A stretch of 64,000 nt of DNA from CAWKEY01 sp963696315 (lineage in GTDB: Bacteria; Pseudomonadota; Gammaproteobacteria; Methylococcales; Methylomonadaceae). The stretch covers positions 1-64,000 of the forward strand of contig CAVOJU010000026.1 of assembly GCA_963696315.1 (NCBI GenBank), given 5' to 3'. The notes under the pieces are model-generated. The model ran no database searches. It worked only from the letters and a program-made list of their open reading frames with translations, and had not been told where the DNA came from. Positions 1 to 9,532 of the stretch are shown piece after piece. Made by a program: the position numbers and the translations under genes. Every line of letters begins with the position of its first letter. Within the stretch, counting starts at the first letter, position 1.

Positions 1-2315
1 CCCAATAGCCATATTTGCCATATCGGCTGATATCCTGGAAATGATTTAAAACGCCTACTGACCCCGCTCCGTATTCTTGATAGAGTTTATTCCAATGATT
101 CAGCAAAACGGTATACACATCCTTCATTCGTGGGTCTTTGTTGATCTGAGCCACTTTTGCAACCAGTTCAGCATTATTCTGCGGAGCCAGTAAGTGCGTA
201 CCCGCTTCATAGCCTACTAGTTGTAAGCCACGAGCTTTTGATTCCTTGAGTATATTTCTTATCAAACCTGGATTTTTACTATCGCCAAAGAAAGCGTTTA
301 TGTTATCGATCTGGGCATTGAACGATGCATCAATACTGAGACTTTCCAATGGGTTGGTTTTTGTATCCACACTAAAGTAAGGAGTCATAGCCCACGCATC
401 GGCAAATTTGTAAGCCGGATTACCTTGAGTAGGCCAACCATTATTCGGCATTTTCCAATCCATAACCATTTTGGCACGGTCTAGCCAAGCAGTTTGTGAG
501 GTCAGCACCCGGACTAACCGACTTTGCTTTCTATTCTCCCTGATATCCGGTTCTTCAAATACCCGGTTGAATATTTTGTATATTTCCACAGCTCGATAGG
601 CATGCCATGCATCTGCTGGAATCCAGGTACCAGTCAATCCCAACTGCCTGGCTTTCGCCTCCGAGTAGTGATAACCAGGGTAGCCAAAATTCCAGGTTTC
701 GTTTGAATACTCTATGTAGCACTTCAAAGTTGGCTTAAGCGCGTTCTTAACTAATAAAGCCAATTGTTCTACAAACTCATCGTCGGCCGCTGTGGGGATA
801 GTAATCCACGGGTCAGCATCCAGGGTGTTAGCCAGTTTAATCATAGTTTCAAAAGCCACTCCTTTGTCAGATGCTTGGCCTAATGTATTAGGAAGTGCTC
901 GATCTGCCCATCTCCTGTTCAAAAAACCGTATAGGATTACTGTGGGCTGTTTTCCTGTTTTCGAGACCTCTATCGGAGTTTTCAAATACAGTGTACGAGT
1001 AGCTCCATCATAACGGTCAACGAAAACCCGCGGCCAATTGCTATCCACATTGATAAACGCCACCGCCCCAATAAAAGCTCCATCATCCGCCGGCGCAGAA
1101 TCTGGCAAAGTGAGACTTTTCGCTGTATGAGCAACCGCTGCCGAATAGTACAGTGACTGATTAAGACTAACCTTACCCCAATCCATAAAGCGTAGTACTT
1201 GAAAGGGTTGTAATAACGCCAGCCATTTTTCATTGAAAGGCTTTTCTTTGAATGTCGCTTCATCATTGCTATGTACGATATGCATATCCCTGACAGGCTC
1301 GTTCCTTTCCATGGAAGTTACCTCGACCTCGATACCGGCATGCGGTTTAATTATGTCAAATTCGATACGTCCATCATCTTTGTAAACGACATTTCTGGCA
1401 TCCCAACCCAGCCTAATCTTGCCACGCCCTTGATAAAGCAAAACATAGTGGCCTGACTGATAAGGAACAGTGCCGGCTGGCCAGAAATCATCTTGTGGGA
1501 TATGAAAGACACTCCACGCTCTGAACACGCATCCACTCGGAATTGCGCTTGGATAACCTTCTTGATCAAATGTCGGTTGTTGAGAACAACGTTCGTTCGT
1601 AGATTGCTTGAATACCCCGATGCCTCCGCTTTGCATCATGAGGTCCTTAAAGGGAACAGTCGAACTCCAATAACTAAAACCAGAAACATTTACGCCAAGC
1701 GGCGCCTTGTTAATATTTCGGGTTGGTGCAGCTTTGTCTGCAGTGGTTGTTTCTATAGGCGCAATGACTAGCGGTGATGTCGTCGATGCCTGTTTCCAAG
1801 CAACCTCCACCCGTGCATTGCCTGTCGCTTCGAAATATTCCACCTCAACCAGATGTTTACCGGCGCCGGGGTTCACTGCGGCCCGGTATTCCGATCCCGA
1901 AGCGTATTGCCAGTGATCGAGGATGGGGCGACCATCCAGCAAAATACGTACGCCATCGTCGGCCAGGGCGCGGAATTCATAATTGTCCATTCTTGAACTG
2001 AAACTGTCCGCGCCAGCGGGCCGAGAAGTTATCCTTAGGTACCCCTCGCGCTGGGCTGCTTTTAGCCCAGTTATATTTGATGTAAGTGTAAGGCGCTTTT
2101 CCCGTATACAAAGGCTTTCCCTGAAGATCAGTGCCTTTGAAAAAGTCCACACAATAGCGATTGGCCGGCACATCGCAGGCAAAAGCGGGCGATAGCGACA
2201 GGATGATTTGCAAGAATATAGTTATGGTCAACACCTTTTTCCATGACTCGAAAACTAGTGACTTTTGGTGAGGTGTATTTGAAGCATTTATGCCTAAGAT
2301 GTTGTTCATGCTCAT
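1..2315 (-). CDS. secreted PA14-domain, glycosidase-like protein (partial, one frameshift)
   Basis: The leftward frame opens at 2315, starts with a signal peptide (hydrophobic ITIFLQIILSLSPAFA, then Cys) and runs off the left edge. The first ~110 residues and the following frame together form a PA14 fold; its hallmark stretch LADDGVRILLDG lies just after the break. The frame is interrupted once near 1983-1995, where a TGA falls after FKNG and the next frame resumes as NYEF; one extra base explains this. From 1992 to 1 the frame stays open. It contains the motif YIEYSNETWNF, seen in TIM-barrel glycosidase-like proteins of bacterial matrix loci, with Glu residues that could be catalytic. Inferred role: binding or trimming of extracellular polysaccharide. 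The C-terminus is outside the window. Confidence 0.6.
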
Positions 2316-2390
2316 GTTCTCTCTATGCTTTTAGATTTAAAGCTGACCGCTTTGCGTAAATATTAGGATAGTAAGTTTTCACTTTTACGC

Positions 2391-3029
2391 CTATTTTTTC
2401 GCATACGCGATGATGGATTTTGGCAAAAACAACCACTCGGTTTTGAGACTGCAGCCCGGAAAAAGCTGTCTTAATTGCTGGTTACTTAACACAGTCGTGG
2501 TTGCAACCATTTCGGTCCACGCCGGTAACTTTTTGGACCATCTCGACAAGAAGAATTTTTGCAGCTTTTTGGGATATAACCACCAAAAGGGCATGCCGCA
2601 GTGAGCCTCGATTGGGAAATAGATGCTGGGTGTTTGTATCCAATAGTTATCAGATAAGCGTTGCACTTCGGCAGCAAACTGATATCGCTTTTCATGATCT
2701 CCAACGTGCTCGATTACGCTATTGGAAAAAACTAAATCGAAATCTCCTTTTTTAAAGTACGGCATACTGCATGCGTCACCATCACGATAGGTAATACTGT
2801 GATGCGTAGGGTGCTCCGTCTTGGCGATACCTGGCAGATTGACGCAAGTTATCGACAGAGCTGGTGTTACCGAATCCCAAATAGCCGGTTGGCCACCAAG
2901 ATCCAGTACTTTCATGCCCTCAGTAGGTTTGAAAGTCTTTTGAAATTCGGCCATTCGCCTTTTTCTCAATGCATTTGAGAATGGGCCTAGCAAAACCGTA
3001 AATATCCGAAATCTTAAATATTTAAGCAT
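2391..3029 (-). CDS. class I SAM-dependent methyltransferase
   Basis: A 212-residue protein with a Methyltransf_11-type Rossmann core. The SAM-binding motif I is VLDLGGQPA (about residues 41-49), an acidic position follows in the DGDACSMPY segment, and the post-motif FSNSVIEHVGD is typical of this family. It has no signal peptide. It lies beside EPS genes and probably methylates a sugar or lipid intermediate; the substrate cannot be read from sequence. It is separated from the PA14 gene by about 75 bp and from the WecG gene by repeat A1. Confidence 0.75.
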   Translation of the reverse strand: MLKYLRFRIFTVLLGPFSNALRKRRMAEFQKTFKPTEGMKVLDLGGQPAIWDSVTPALSITCVNLPGIAKTEHPTHHSITYRDGDACSMPYFKKGDFDLVFSNSVIEHVGDHEKRYQFAAEVQRLSDNYWIQTPSIYFPIEAHCGMPFWWLYPKKLQKFFLSRWSKKLPAWTEMVATTTVLSNQQLRQLFPGCSLKTEWLFLPKSIIAYAKK

Positions 3030-3115
3030 ACATCCCCAACAGTAATTATCAGTCTATCGACCCAATGCGTAAGACAGTTTCTATTTGCATTGCTACTTTT
3101 CAAAATCTACTCAAG

Positions 3116-3243
3116 TAGGAACGTGTATCAAATAACTTGCGCAACTCTGAGAAACGTTTTTTTGCGTAGGTGCGGATTTATCCGCACGTGCGAATAAATT
3201 CACACCTACACTTGTTCAACTTATTTCGTGCGCATTTCTTAGG
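3116..3243. repeat. repeat A, copy 1 (palindromic MITE-like element)
   Basis: About 128 bp. The ends are related imperfect inverted repeats (AACGTGTATCAAATAACTTG on one side, the reverse of CGAAATAAGTTGAACAAG on the other). The core is a large palindrome of two hairpins, GTGCGGATTTATCCGCAC and GTGCGAATAAATTCACAC, bracketed by GTAGGT and ACCTAC. Seven copies occur in this window. Confidence 0.85.
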
Positions 3244-4032
3244 TTATTTGGATATGAGTTCTCGAAATACCAGCTTGGGGAATACTTTGGCATCATGCCA
3301 ATAGCGTCCGGCCAAGCGTTTCGGCTCACTCAACATTCTGTGTAGCCATTCCAAACCTAAAGCCCGCATCAGTTTGGGTGCGCGGACCTTTTCTCCAGCC
3401 AGGAAGTCGATAGTCGCACCGACACACAGCGCCACCTTTACCTGTAGTTGGTGTTGCATGGCGTGTACCCAAATTTCTTGCTTTGGCGCGCCAAGCCCCA
3501 CAATCAGTATGTCCGGCTTGACCAGGTTGATCATCTCCAGCACTGCCGCGTTGTCTGCTGAAAGTGCATTGAACCCCATAGGCGGACTAAAACATCCCAC
3601 AATCTTTACCCATGGCCAGCGCTTTGAAATGGTGTCGGCAGCTCTCACAGCTACGCCTTCCGCCGCACCCAATAAAAATACCCGCAATTCCAGTTTTGCT
3701 TTAGCGGCATCAAACAGCGCCGGACATATATCGCTGCCTGGCACCAGCGCCGGCAGGCGTTTGCCCAGCAGACGCGATGCCCACAATACGGGTTTCCCAT
3801 CCACCGTTACCAAGGAGGCATCCTGATAAGCCTCGCGAAAGGCGGTATCCGTTTGTAATTTGACGACATGATCGACATTGGGCGTCACCACATAGCGGCA
3901 GCGATATTCTGGCTCGGCGCTCCATTGCAAAAGCCGGGAAACAGCTTGCGACATTGTGAATGCATCGAAGTCGATACCGAACATTCTTACGCGCTCGTTC
4001 ATAGCAAATCCATTAAGTGCGATTGACTCCAT
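3244..4032 (-). CDS. WecG/TagA/CpsF family glycosyltransferase
   Basis: A 262-residue protein matching the WecG/TagA/CpsF family, which adds a UDP-activated N-acetyl sugar (ManNAc/ManNAcA type) to an undecaprenyl-linked intermediate at the inner face of the membrane. Visible signatures are VTPNVDHVVKL (about 48-58), DGKPVLWASRLLGKRLPALVPGSD with the conserved acidic and basic positions, FLLGAAEGVA, and the C-terminal VGLGAPKQEIWVHAM followed by ALGLEWLHRMLSEPKRL. It is the 3'-most gene of the leftward EPS run. A second ATG 11 codons downstream (MNERVRMFG) is a possible alternative start. Confidence 0.85.
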   Translation of the reverse strand: MESIALNGFAMNERVRMFGIDFDAFTMSQAVSRLLQWSAEPEYRCRYVVTPNVDHVVKLQTDTAFREAYQDASLVTVDGKPVLWASRLLGKRLPALVPGSDICPALFDAAKAKLELRVFLLGAAEGVAVRAADTISKRWPWVKIVGCFSPPMGFNALSADNAAVLEMINLVKPDILIVGLGAPKQEIWVHAMQHQLQVKVALCVGATIDFLAGEKVRAPKLMRALGLEWLHRMLSEPKRLAGRYWHDAKVFPKLVFRELISK

Positions 4033-4105
4033 GAGTCAGTTGTTTGAAATATCGAAAAAATCATGTTTAGTGTCATCCTGAGTTGGCAAGTATTTGCTGG
4101 TTTAC

Positions 4106-4852
4106 TCAACCCGCTGCGTGTTTATACTGAGGAAGTTCTGCGCCCTTAGCCTTATTCAAAACCGTACCGATCAGATTGGTCTGATCAAGTATGGATAACG
4201 ACTGACGTACTTCATCCGGGGTAGTTTTGCCATCCTCGATGACCAGCAGAGCAGCATCGAAGTGAGGCATGAATAGCAGCGCATCGTCCGAGGTTAGCAA
4301 AGGCGGCAGATCGAAAAGGACGATGCGCGATTGATAGCGCGTTTTTAGCTCGTCTACCAGCGAAGTCATTTTGGGCAAGGAGATCAGTTCTGATGATACC
4401 GAAGTCGTATGCTTACCCGGCAGCACGACCAAGCGATCGAAACCCGGATTGACAAGCAGTTCTTCAACCGGGACGTCGGATTGCAGGTAGTCTAGCAAGC
4501 CTTTTTCGACGTCCAAACCAAAATACCAACCCAATTGCGGATTTTGCAAATCCGCGTCCACGATCAGCACGGTCTGGTTGACTTCCATCGCCAACGCAAT
4601 ACCCAAATTGGCTGTTACGAAGGTTTTGCCGCATTCGGCCGTAGGCGCGACGACAGCAAGGCTGGTCCAGTTTTTTTCACGTAATTGCATCAGGACGTTG
4701 GTGCGGAGCAAGCGGAACACATTGGCATGCGGGTCGTTTTTCAAACCCATAACCAGGCGCCGCTCACGCATTACCTCTGGCGAAACCGAAGCCGTGCGGG
4801 TTCGGGTGTACTGTATGGAAGAAAACGCGTGCTGTTGGTTAGTCGTAGTCAA
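4106..4852 (-). CDS. exosortase-locus tyrosine autokinase (Wzc/EpsG C-terminal type)
   Basis: A 248-residue cytoplasmic BY-kinase-type ATPase of EPS/exosortase loci, expected to work with the separate Wzz-like membrane partner encoded upstream. The Walker A is APTAECGKTFV (unusual Ala-Glu-Cys where CPxxGEGKT is common). The Walker A-prime is VLIVDADLQNP and the Walker B is IVLFDLPPLL. The C-terminus has only one tyrosine (PQYKHAAG), so the usual Tyr cluster is absent. The family controls chain length and export of polysaccharide by autophosphorylation. Repeat A2 separates it from the Wzz-like gene. Confidence 0.85.
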   Translation of the reverse strand: MTTTNQQHAFSSIQYTRTRTASVSPEVMRERRLVMGLKNDPHANVFRLLRTNVLMQLREKNWTSLAVVAPTAECGKTFVTANLGIALAMEVNQTVLIVDADLQNPQLGWYFGLDVEKGLLDYLQSDVPVEELLVNPGFDRLVVLPGKHTTSVSSELISLPKMTSLVDELKTRYQSRIVLFDLPPLLTSDDALLFMPHFDAALLVIEDGKTTPDEVRQSLSILDQTNLIGTVLNKAKGAELPQYKHAAG

Positions 4853-4887
4853 AGTCTAAACCCGAAAGTATTTAATGTATTCAGTGG

Positions 4888-5015
4888 TAAGTAATGCGCA
4901 CGAAATAAGTTGAGCAAGTGTAGGTGCGAATTTATTCGCACCGTGCGGATAAATCCGCAACTACACAGAAAATTGTTTCTCAGAGTTGTGCAAGTTATTT
5001 GATATGCGTTCCTAA
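4888..5015. repeat. repeat A, copy 2
   Basis: Same element as at 3116-3243 but in the opposite orientation. It lies inside the EPS gene run between the kinase and chain-length genes, so a strong hairpin would form in the operon transcript. Confidence 0.85.
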
Positions 5016-5146
5016 GTTCATAAACGGTTCAAGTGTTTGCTGGTTCACTGTAATTCTTCTCGACATTGCGAATGCACTGCCTCCCTTTGTAAACGAATAA
5101 ACAAGCGGCGCTCCTAAACAACCTGGCGCCAGAAAGTCTCTATATT

Positions 5147-6895
5147 TCATAGCCGCCCCAGCTTCATCATGGCAGTCGCCCAAATCTGTTCGAGTGGCAT
5201 TACAAAGAAGTGTGTCAATACGATGGCTGCGATCATTATGAGCACCGAGATAATCCAGATTAATGTTAAGCGTCGTGTGCGCAGCGCCCTATCCAGTGGG
5301 GTTTCGATGTAAGGTATAACGACGATGGGCGGTTTGCCAGTGATGTGCTCCAAAGCCTTGGCGCCACGAATAGCCTCGTGCAAAAGCTCCAGCAATATGG
5401 TGAGTCCCAAGCCAGAAGCTAACCCCAATCCTAATCCCACTAAGATAATTTTCTTCCTGTTGGGTTTCTCGGGTTTTTCCGGTTCTATCGGAGGTTCAAT
5501 GAGGGTAAAAGTTTCGCCTTTTTGTTCCTCTTCCAGGGTCTGCGCCAGTTTTGCTTCCCGGTGCTTGGCCTCCAGCTCGGCGTATTTATTCAGGCTGGTT
5601 TGGCGCATTCTCAAAAGATCCTGGTATTCCTTTTCTACAAGCGGTGTTTCATCGATATAAGACTGTAGCTCCTGCATGTTTTTCTGTGACTGTTCCCTGA
5701 TCTTGAGTAGGTAATCCAGTTCATGCTGAGTAGTGCTGAGCTGATTGGCTATAGAGATATATAAGGTGTTGCCCTGATGAGCATCGTCTACCAATTCAGC
5801 TGCTTTATTGGCGGCCTCGGTTAATTTTTCAGTTAGTTTGGCAACTCTTTTCTCTTGCTTGAGTACGTCCGGATGTGTCTCTGAATACTTCTTTTTCAGT
5901 GCGATGAGTTCGTTTTTGGCATCCGTTAGTTCTTTGTGCGCATCGTCTTCGCTGGCTTCGCCGTCAAATGCTGGGTCCAGATTTTGGATTTGCCGTTTTA
6001 CCCGCAGGACATCCGGATGGGTAGGCATATAGAGTGAGCTGAGATGGATGAATTCGGATTTCAACAAACGCAGCTGCTCGTCCTTATTGAGGGGTTTACC
6101 CGATTGAGAGGCGGGGACTTCATCTTCGGCCTGGCGCAGCGCGTCGGTTAAATAAACGATGCGATCCTTGGCGATGCGGATATCGCTGTCTGTTTGTCTT
6201 AACAACTGCGTCGCCCGATCCAGTGAGGATAGGTTGGTTTGCAGCATTTCCGGCAGGCTGTTGCCATGCTTTGCCTTGAAATCCATGATCTGGGTCTCGA
6301 CGCCTTCCATTTCTGCTTTAAGTTTTTCTGCCTCGGCACTTAGGAAATCGGTGGTTTTGGCAGCACGCTGGGCACGTACGCGGGTATTTTCATCCAAAAA
6401 CAGGCTGACCAATTCGTTGGCAACCGCCTGCGCTAAAACCGGATTCCTGTCGTTGAAGGCTAGCGTAAAGGCGATAGTTGCTTTGCCGCCCACGCCGCGA
6501 CTTGGGTCTAGTACGTCGGCCGAGATCATTGTGATTTCAGCATCTTCCTGAAAACGCTTGACGAGTTCACTGGGTACCAGTTTATCTCGTTCGTCGAGAT
6601 AAACTTTGTGTTTCTGGATGATGGAGAGTATGCGATCGCGCGTCATCACCCGCTGCCTGATGAGTTCGATGCGCTTGTCTGCGAAATCGGTGATGGTTGT
6701 TTCGACCATGCTCCTGGGGATCTGTTGATCCTCGATCAGGATGGTGGCGAACGAACGGTAAACCGGCGGCAGTTTCATCGCCAACACGAAGCCCAGAAAG
6801 CCGACAGTCAAAAACGAGATCAACAATAGACCTTTGCGTCTATTGAGAACTTCGAGGTACTCGGTAATAGTCTTGATGTTTTCTTCTTCTTCCAT
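5147..6895 (-). CDS. exosortase-associated polysaccharide chain-length determinant (Wzz/GNVR type)
   Basis: Inner-membrane protein of about 582 residues. Order: short cytoplasmic N-terminus, TM helix LLLISFLTVGFLGFVLA, Wzz domain, long periplasmic coiled coil (two similar segments ending YMPTHPDVLRVKRQ and YSETHPDVLKQEKR), TM helix IILVGLGLGLASGLGLTILL, and a third C-terminal TM. ATG at 6895 (MEEEENIKT) is preferred: the upstream ATG at 6928 would overlap the previous gene by 14 bp and adds a non-conserved leader. It pairs with the kinase gene downstream to set polymer length. Confidence 0.85.
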   Translation of the reverse strand: MEEEENIKTITEYLEVLNRRKGLLLISFLTVGFLGFVLAMKLPPVYRSFATILIEDQQIPRSMVETTITDFADKRIELIRQRVMTRDRILSIIQKHKVYLDERDKLVPSELVKRFQEDAEITMISADVLDPSRGVGGKATIAFTLAFNDRNPVLAQAVANELVSLFLDENTRVRAQRAAKTTDFLSAEAEKLKAEMEGVETQIMDFKAKHGNSLPEMLQTNLSSLDRATQLLRQTDSDIRIAKDRIVYLTDALRQAEDEVPASQSGKPLNKDEQLRLLKSEFIHLSSLYMPTHPDVLRVKRQIQNLDPAFDGEASEDDAHKELTDAKNELIALKKKYSETHPDVLKQEKRVAKLTEKLTEAANKAAELVDDAHQGNTLYISIANQLSTTQHELDYLLKIREQSQKNMQELQSYIDETPLVEKEYQDLLRMRQTSLNKYAELEAKHREAKLAQTLEEEQKGETFTLIEPPIEPEKPEKPNRKKIILVGLGLGLASGLGLTILLELLHEAIRGAKALEHITGKPPIVVIPYIETPLDRALRTRRLTLIWIISVLIMIAAIVLTHFFVMPLEQIWATAMMKLGRL

Positions 6896-6914
6896 AGGTA
6901 TTTTTGATGTCGGC

Positions 6915-8201
6915 CTAGCGTGAATCACGCAAGCCGTTCCAGTTGTAGTTAAGATTGAGCATTAACGTATTGGAAACCTGCGCGTCCGAGAACGCGTTAG
7001 CGGCCTGAACTCCCTCGACATCTGGATATTCCTGCCTTCGGTAGCGGTAGCCGGCGGATAATTGCCAATCCCTGACGAACTTCCATACGAGTCCGGTCGA
7101 TGCCGTGTAATAGAATCGATTTTGGGCGGCCTGGTTTACGCTTTGCCCAAGGGCTTGGCTATTTAGGAAGCTACCGTCGAGACTGAACGACAAATTTCTG
7201 GTGATCTGATAGGAATATTTAGTATTAACCGAGTGGTATTCGGACGCCTGACCGAACGCGCTCGGATTGACAGTGCGTGCGTATCCCAAGGAATAATCCA
7301 TGCGCCGGCCGGTATAGCTCAATGTCAGGTTGGCGATCTGAGTGAAAAGCGGTGAGCCGCTGCTATCGCCGCCGTTAAGCGAGCCGGTAGCAGGCGGACG
7401 TTGCACCCAGCGCCCCCCGCCGCCGGCATTGACGGACCAGAATCGAGTGATGTCGTATTTTCCTCCCAATTGGAATCCAGAGACGTTTTGGGTCGAGGCG
7501 CCAGTACCGGTATATGTCGAGGTGCCAGTACCGGTATATTCAGTATGGGAAAAAAACAGGCCGCCGTTAAAAGACAGGCGCCAATTCCATTGATGCTTTT
7601 CGGACAAATCAAGGCTATACGTTTTGTTACTCTGGTAACCCACGGCCGTTCCTATATTATTGGCCGATCCGGCAGCCGAGTAACTGTTTTGAGAATAGGA
7701 CGGGCTTAAGCTTAATTGATCGCGCGGTGTCCACTGCCAATTCCATGCGGGTGCCAAGTGGTAGTTTTCCAGCTGTCTGTTCGGTACCAGTATTCCGGTG
7801 TCGTCAATCTGCTGCGAATAGGAACAGCTTTGTGAATACCCCCCCGCAAGGGAAAAAACATTGCGTTGCCGCAAATATCGCTGATTAAGCCCCAAGGAGA
7901 AGTTATCACAGTCCCAGCGCACGTTATCGTAACGACGAATATCCCCACTCCCCGTAATACCAAGATTCATGACTGCGGTATTCCAGTTCGCGCTGAGGCT
8001 TGGTCGCATCATATAGCCGAATACCGGCGTCGCGGTGTCCCTCATCGCGATGTTATCGTCATACTGAACGCCCTGCTCCAAAGCGCCGGTCATTTTCCAT
8101 TCGGCGGCCACGGCTATTTGTCCCGGCATAACTAAAAGCAGACTGGCAAGCCAAACTTTCCCATCGCGGGGCATCCCGGTATTCGCGGCGTCAAGGAACA
8201 A
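6915..8201 (-). CDS. PEP-CTERM/exosortase-associated outer-membrane beta-barrel protein
   Basis: A 428-residue protein with an N-terminal signal sequence (ASLLLVMPGQIAVAA) and many amphipathic beta strands ending in LMLNLNYNWNGLRDSR, as in the TIGR03016-like barrels of exosortase EPS operons. It probably forms or supports the outer-membrane route for the polymer. An internal near-direct repeat (YTGTGTSTYTGTGAST; DNA at about 7490-7545) lies in a predicted loop. Its start overlaps the end of the Wza-type gene by 11 bp, which indicates one transcript. Confidence 0.75.
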   Translation of the reverse strand: MFLDAANTGMPRDGKVWLASLLLVMPGQIAVAAEWKMTGALEQGVQYDDNIAMRDTATPVFGYMMRPSLSANWNTAVMNLGITGSGDIRRYDNVRWDCDNFSLGLNQRYLRQRNVFSLAGGYSQSCSYSQQIDDTGILVPNRQLENYHLAPAWNWQWTPRDQLSLSPSYSQNSYSAAGSANNIGTAVGYQSNKTYSLDLSEKHQWNWRLSFNGGLFFSHTEYTGTGTSTYTGTGASTQNVSGFQLGGKYDITRFWSVNAGGGGRWVQRPPATGSLNGGDSSGSPLFTQIANLTLSYTGRRMDYSLGYARTVNPSAFGQASEYHSVNTKYSYQITRNLSFSLDGSFLNSQALGQSVNQAAQNRFYYTASTGLVWKFVRDWQLSAGYRYRRQEYPDVEGVQAANAFSDAQVSNTLMLNLNYNWNGLRDSR

Positions 8202-8775
8202 TCACGGTGTCGCCGCTTTGCAGCAGGATATTGGCGTCCAGGTTGTCGCCATCCTCTACATCGTCATAACGGAAGGGTATCGACGTGGAGCGGCCATCGG
8301 CGGCGCGCCGCACGACGTGGATATCATTTTTTGCCGCGAATATTGTTAGGCCGCCGGCCAAGCTTAATGCCTGCATCACGTCCAAGTGTTTCTGCATGAC
8401 GTAAGGACCTGGTCGTATGACTTCACCGATGATGTAGATCGCATTCCCTTCCACGGTCAGGAGCGAGACATTAACTTCTGGTTCAGGGATGAATTCCGCA
8501 AGACGCTCCCGTAAAAGTGCCTTCAAGTCACCTGTGGTTTTCCCGGCAGCAGGAATGTTGCCGACCAGCGGGAAAGAGATCGTACCATCCGGCGAAACCA
8601 TGACTTCTCTTTGCAGATTCTCTTCCTGCCAAACTTCTATCCTTAGTTTGTCTCCCTTGTTGATCAGATAACCCTCATCAGCGGCGAATGATGGGTTGAT
8701 GATTAGTCCAATAAAGAGTGCTAGGGCAATTGCCTGGTATCGTACAGCGATCAAGAAAAAATCGTCGATTTTCAT
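8191..8775 (-). CDS. Wza-type polysaccharide export protein
   Basis: A 194-residue secreted protein: signal peptide (ALALFIGLIINPSFA), then a Poly_export domain (LINKGDKLRIEVWQEENLQ; VSPDGTISFPLVG) and one SLBB-like segment (VYIIGEVIRPGPYVM type). It is shorter than E. coli Wza, as is usual in exosortase loci. It is the first gene of the leftward operon and is preceded by two sigma-54-type promoters, repeat C and long untranslated DNA. Confidence 0.85.
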   Translation of the reverse strand: MKIDDFFLIAVRYQAIALALFIGLIINPSFAADEGYLINKGDKLRIEVWQEENLQREVMVSPDGTISFPLVGNIPAAGKTTGDLKALLRERLAEFIPEPEVNVSLLTVEGNAIYIIGEVIRPGPYVMQKHLDVMQALSLAGGLTIFAAKNDIHVVRRAADGRSTSIPFRYDDVEDGDNLDANILLQSGDTVIVP

Positions 8776-8802
8776 TACAACTATAAACCTTTTTAAAGAG
8801 TA

Positions 8803-8939
8803 ACTATTCAGCGTAGTTTGTCATTCCGGGCAAAGCGAGGAATCTTAAGGCTACCCATATTCAAGCGCTTAATAGATTTCTCCCGATGGTCGAAATGACA
8901 GCAAAATCAAGCTTTTTGCGAAAAAACGCTGAATAGTCA
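8803..8939. repeat. repeat C, copy 1
   Basis: A 137-bp element with terminal inverted repeat CTATTCAGCG ... CGCTGAATAG. Its interior contains ATTTCTCCCGATGGTCGAAA. A second, 5'-truncated copy is at 41966-42084. It lies in the 5' untranslated DNA of the EPS operon. Confidence 0.7.
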
Positions 8940-9035
8940 CCATTATTCATACATAAAAAGTGTATCGAAGCCTGTCATTCCGGCATCCATGCCCAAATGA
9001 CCTGAGAGCTTCAAAACTGTACCTAAAGTAATATA

Positions 9036-9053
9036 CGCAAAGTCAGTGCCGTT
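9036..9053 (-). promoter_or_regulatory. sigma-54 (-24/-12) promoter 1 of the EPS operon
   Basis: Read leftward the site is CGGCACTGACTTTGCG: GG and GC are separated by exactly 10 bases, as sigma-54 requires. The predicted start is near 9025, some 250 bp from the Wza-type gene. Confidence 0.6.
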
Positions 9054-9120
9054 AAGCGGATTTGCGCCTATTGGACTGGATTTAAGCGTATTTCACCCAA
9101 AATCCGAAACGAGCCGATAG

Positions 9121-9153
9121 AGGCATATCAACACTAAAAGTGTGTCATATGCC
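9121..9153 (-). promoter_or_regulatory. putative enhancer (UAS) for EPS promoter 1
   Basis: Imperfect palindrome GGCATATCAACACT / AGTGTGTCATATGCC, centred about 112 bp upstream of the predicted start. It shares TGTCATAT and ATATCA with the sites before the PEP-CTERM gene and the NosL operon. Confidence 0.5.
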
Positions 9154-9405
9154 GCAGTGAAACCAATCGCAAAATACCCACGACTCTCAAATTTCAAAGC
9201 ATTTCGCAGTCGTTCAGACATCTTTTTTATTCCCATCAACAGCCTGGCGCAGTCTCTTTCAAGTTAAGTGGGTCTCTAAAAATTCCTTCTCCCTTTATGC
9301 ACCTTAGTGTGTGAAGGGAGAAGGACTATTTGAATTTTTCGAGGTACTCTTAATATCTTGCCAAGTGGTTGCCCATGCCCGACACTATCAAATAACCCAG
9401 TTATA

Positions 9406-9424
9406 TAGGCAAAATTAGTGCCAA
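9406..9424 (-). promoter_or_regulatory. sigma-54 (-24/-12) promoter 2 of the EPS operon
   Basis: Read leftward the site is TTGGCACTAATTTTGCC, an excellent match to TGGCAC-N5-TTGC with the obligatory 10 bases between GG and GC. The predicted start is near 9397. Confidence 0.65.
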
Positions 9425-9490
9425 AAACTCAGATGTGCCGAATAGTCAGGTCTGCGGCGTAAGCGGTTCGAAACTTGAAAGAACCGATTA

Positions 9491-9532
9491 GGTCATATCA
9501 CACAATTTTTGCAAAAAAGTGTGGCATTTGCC
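9491..9532 (-). promoter_or_regulatory. putative enhancer (UAS) for EPS promoter 2
   Basis: GGTCATATCACAC and GTGTGGCATTTGCC form a loose palindrome centred about 114 bp upstream of promoter 2's predicted start. This is the same spacing as for promoter 1. Confidence 0.5.

Noticed and set aside
982..1266. Leftward 94-codon ORF and several rightward ORFs in 500-2000
   Set aside because: They overlap the continuous leftward PA14/glycosidase-like frame, which runs open from 1992 to the window edge and shows family motifs; the others are out-of-frame shadows.
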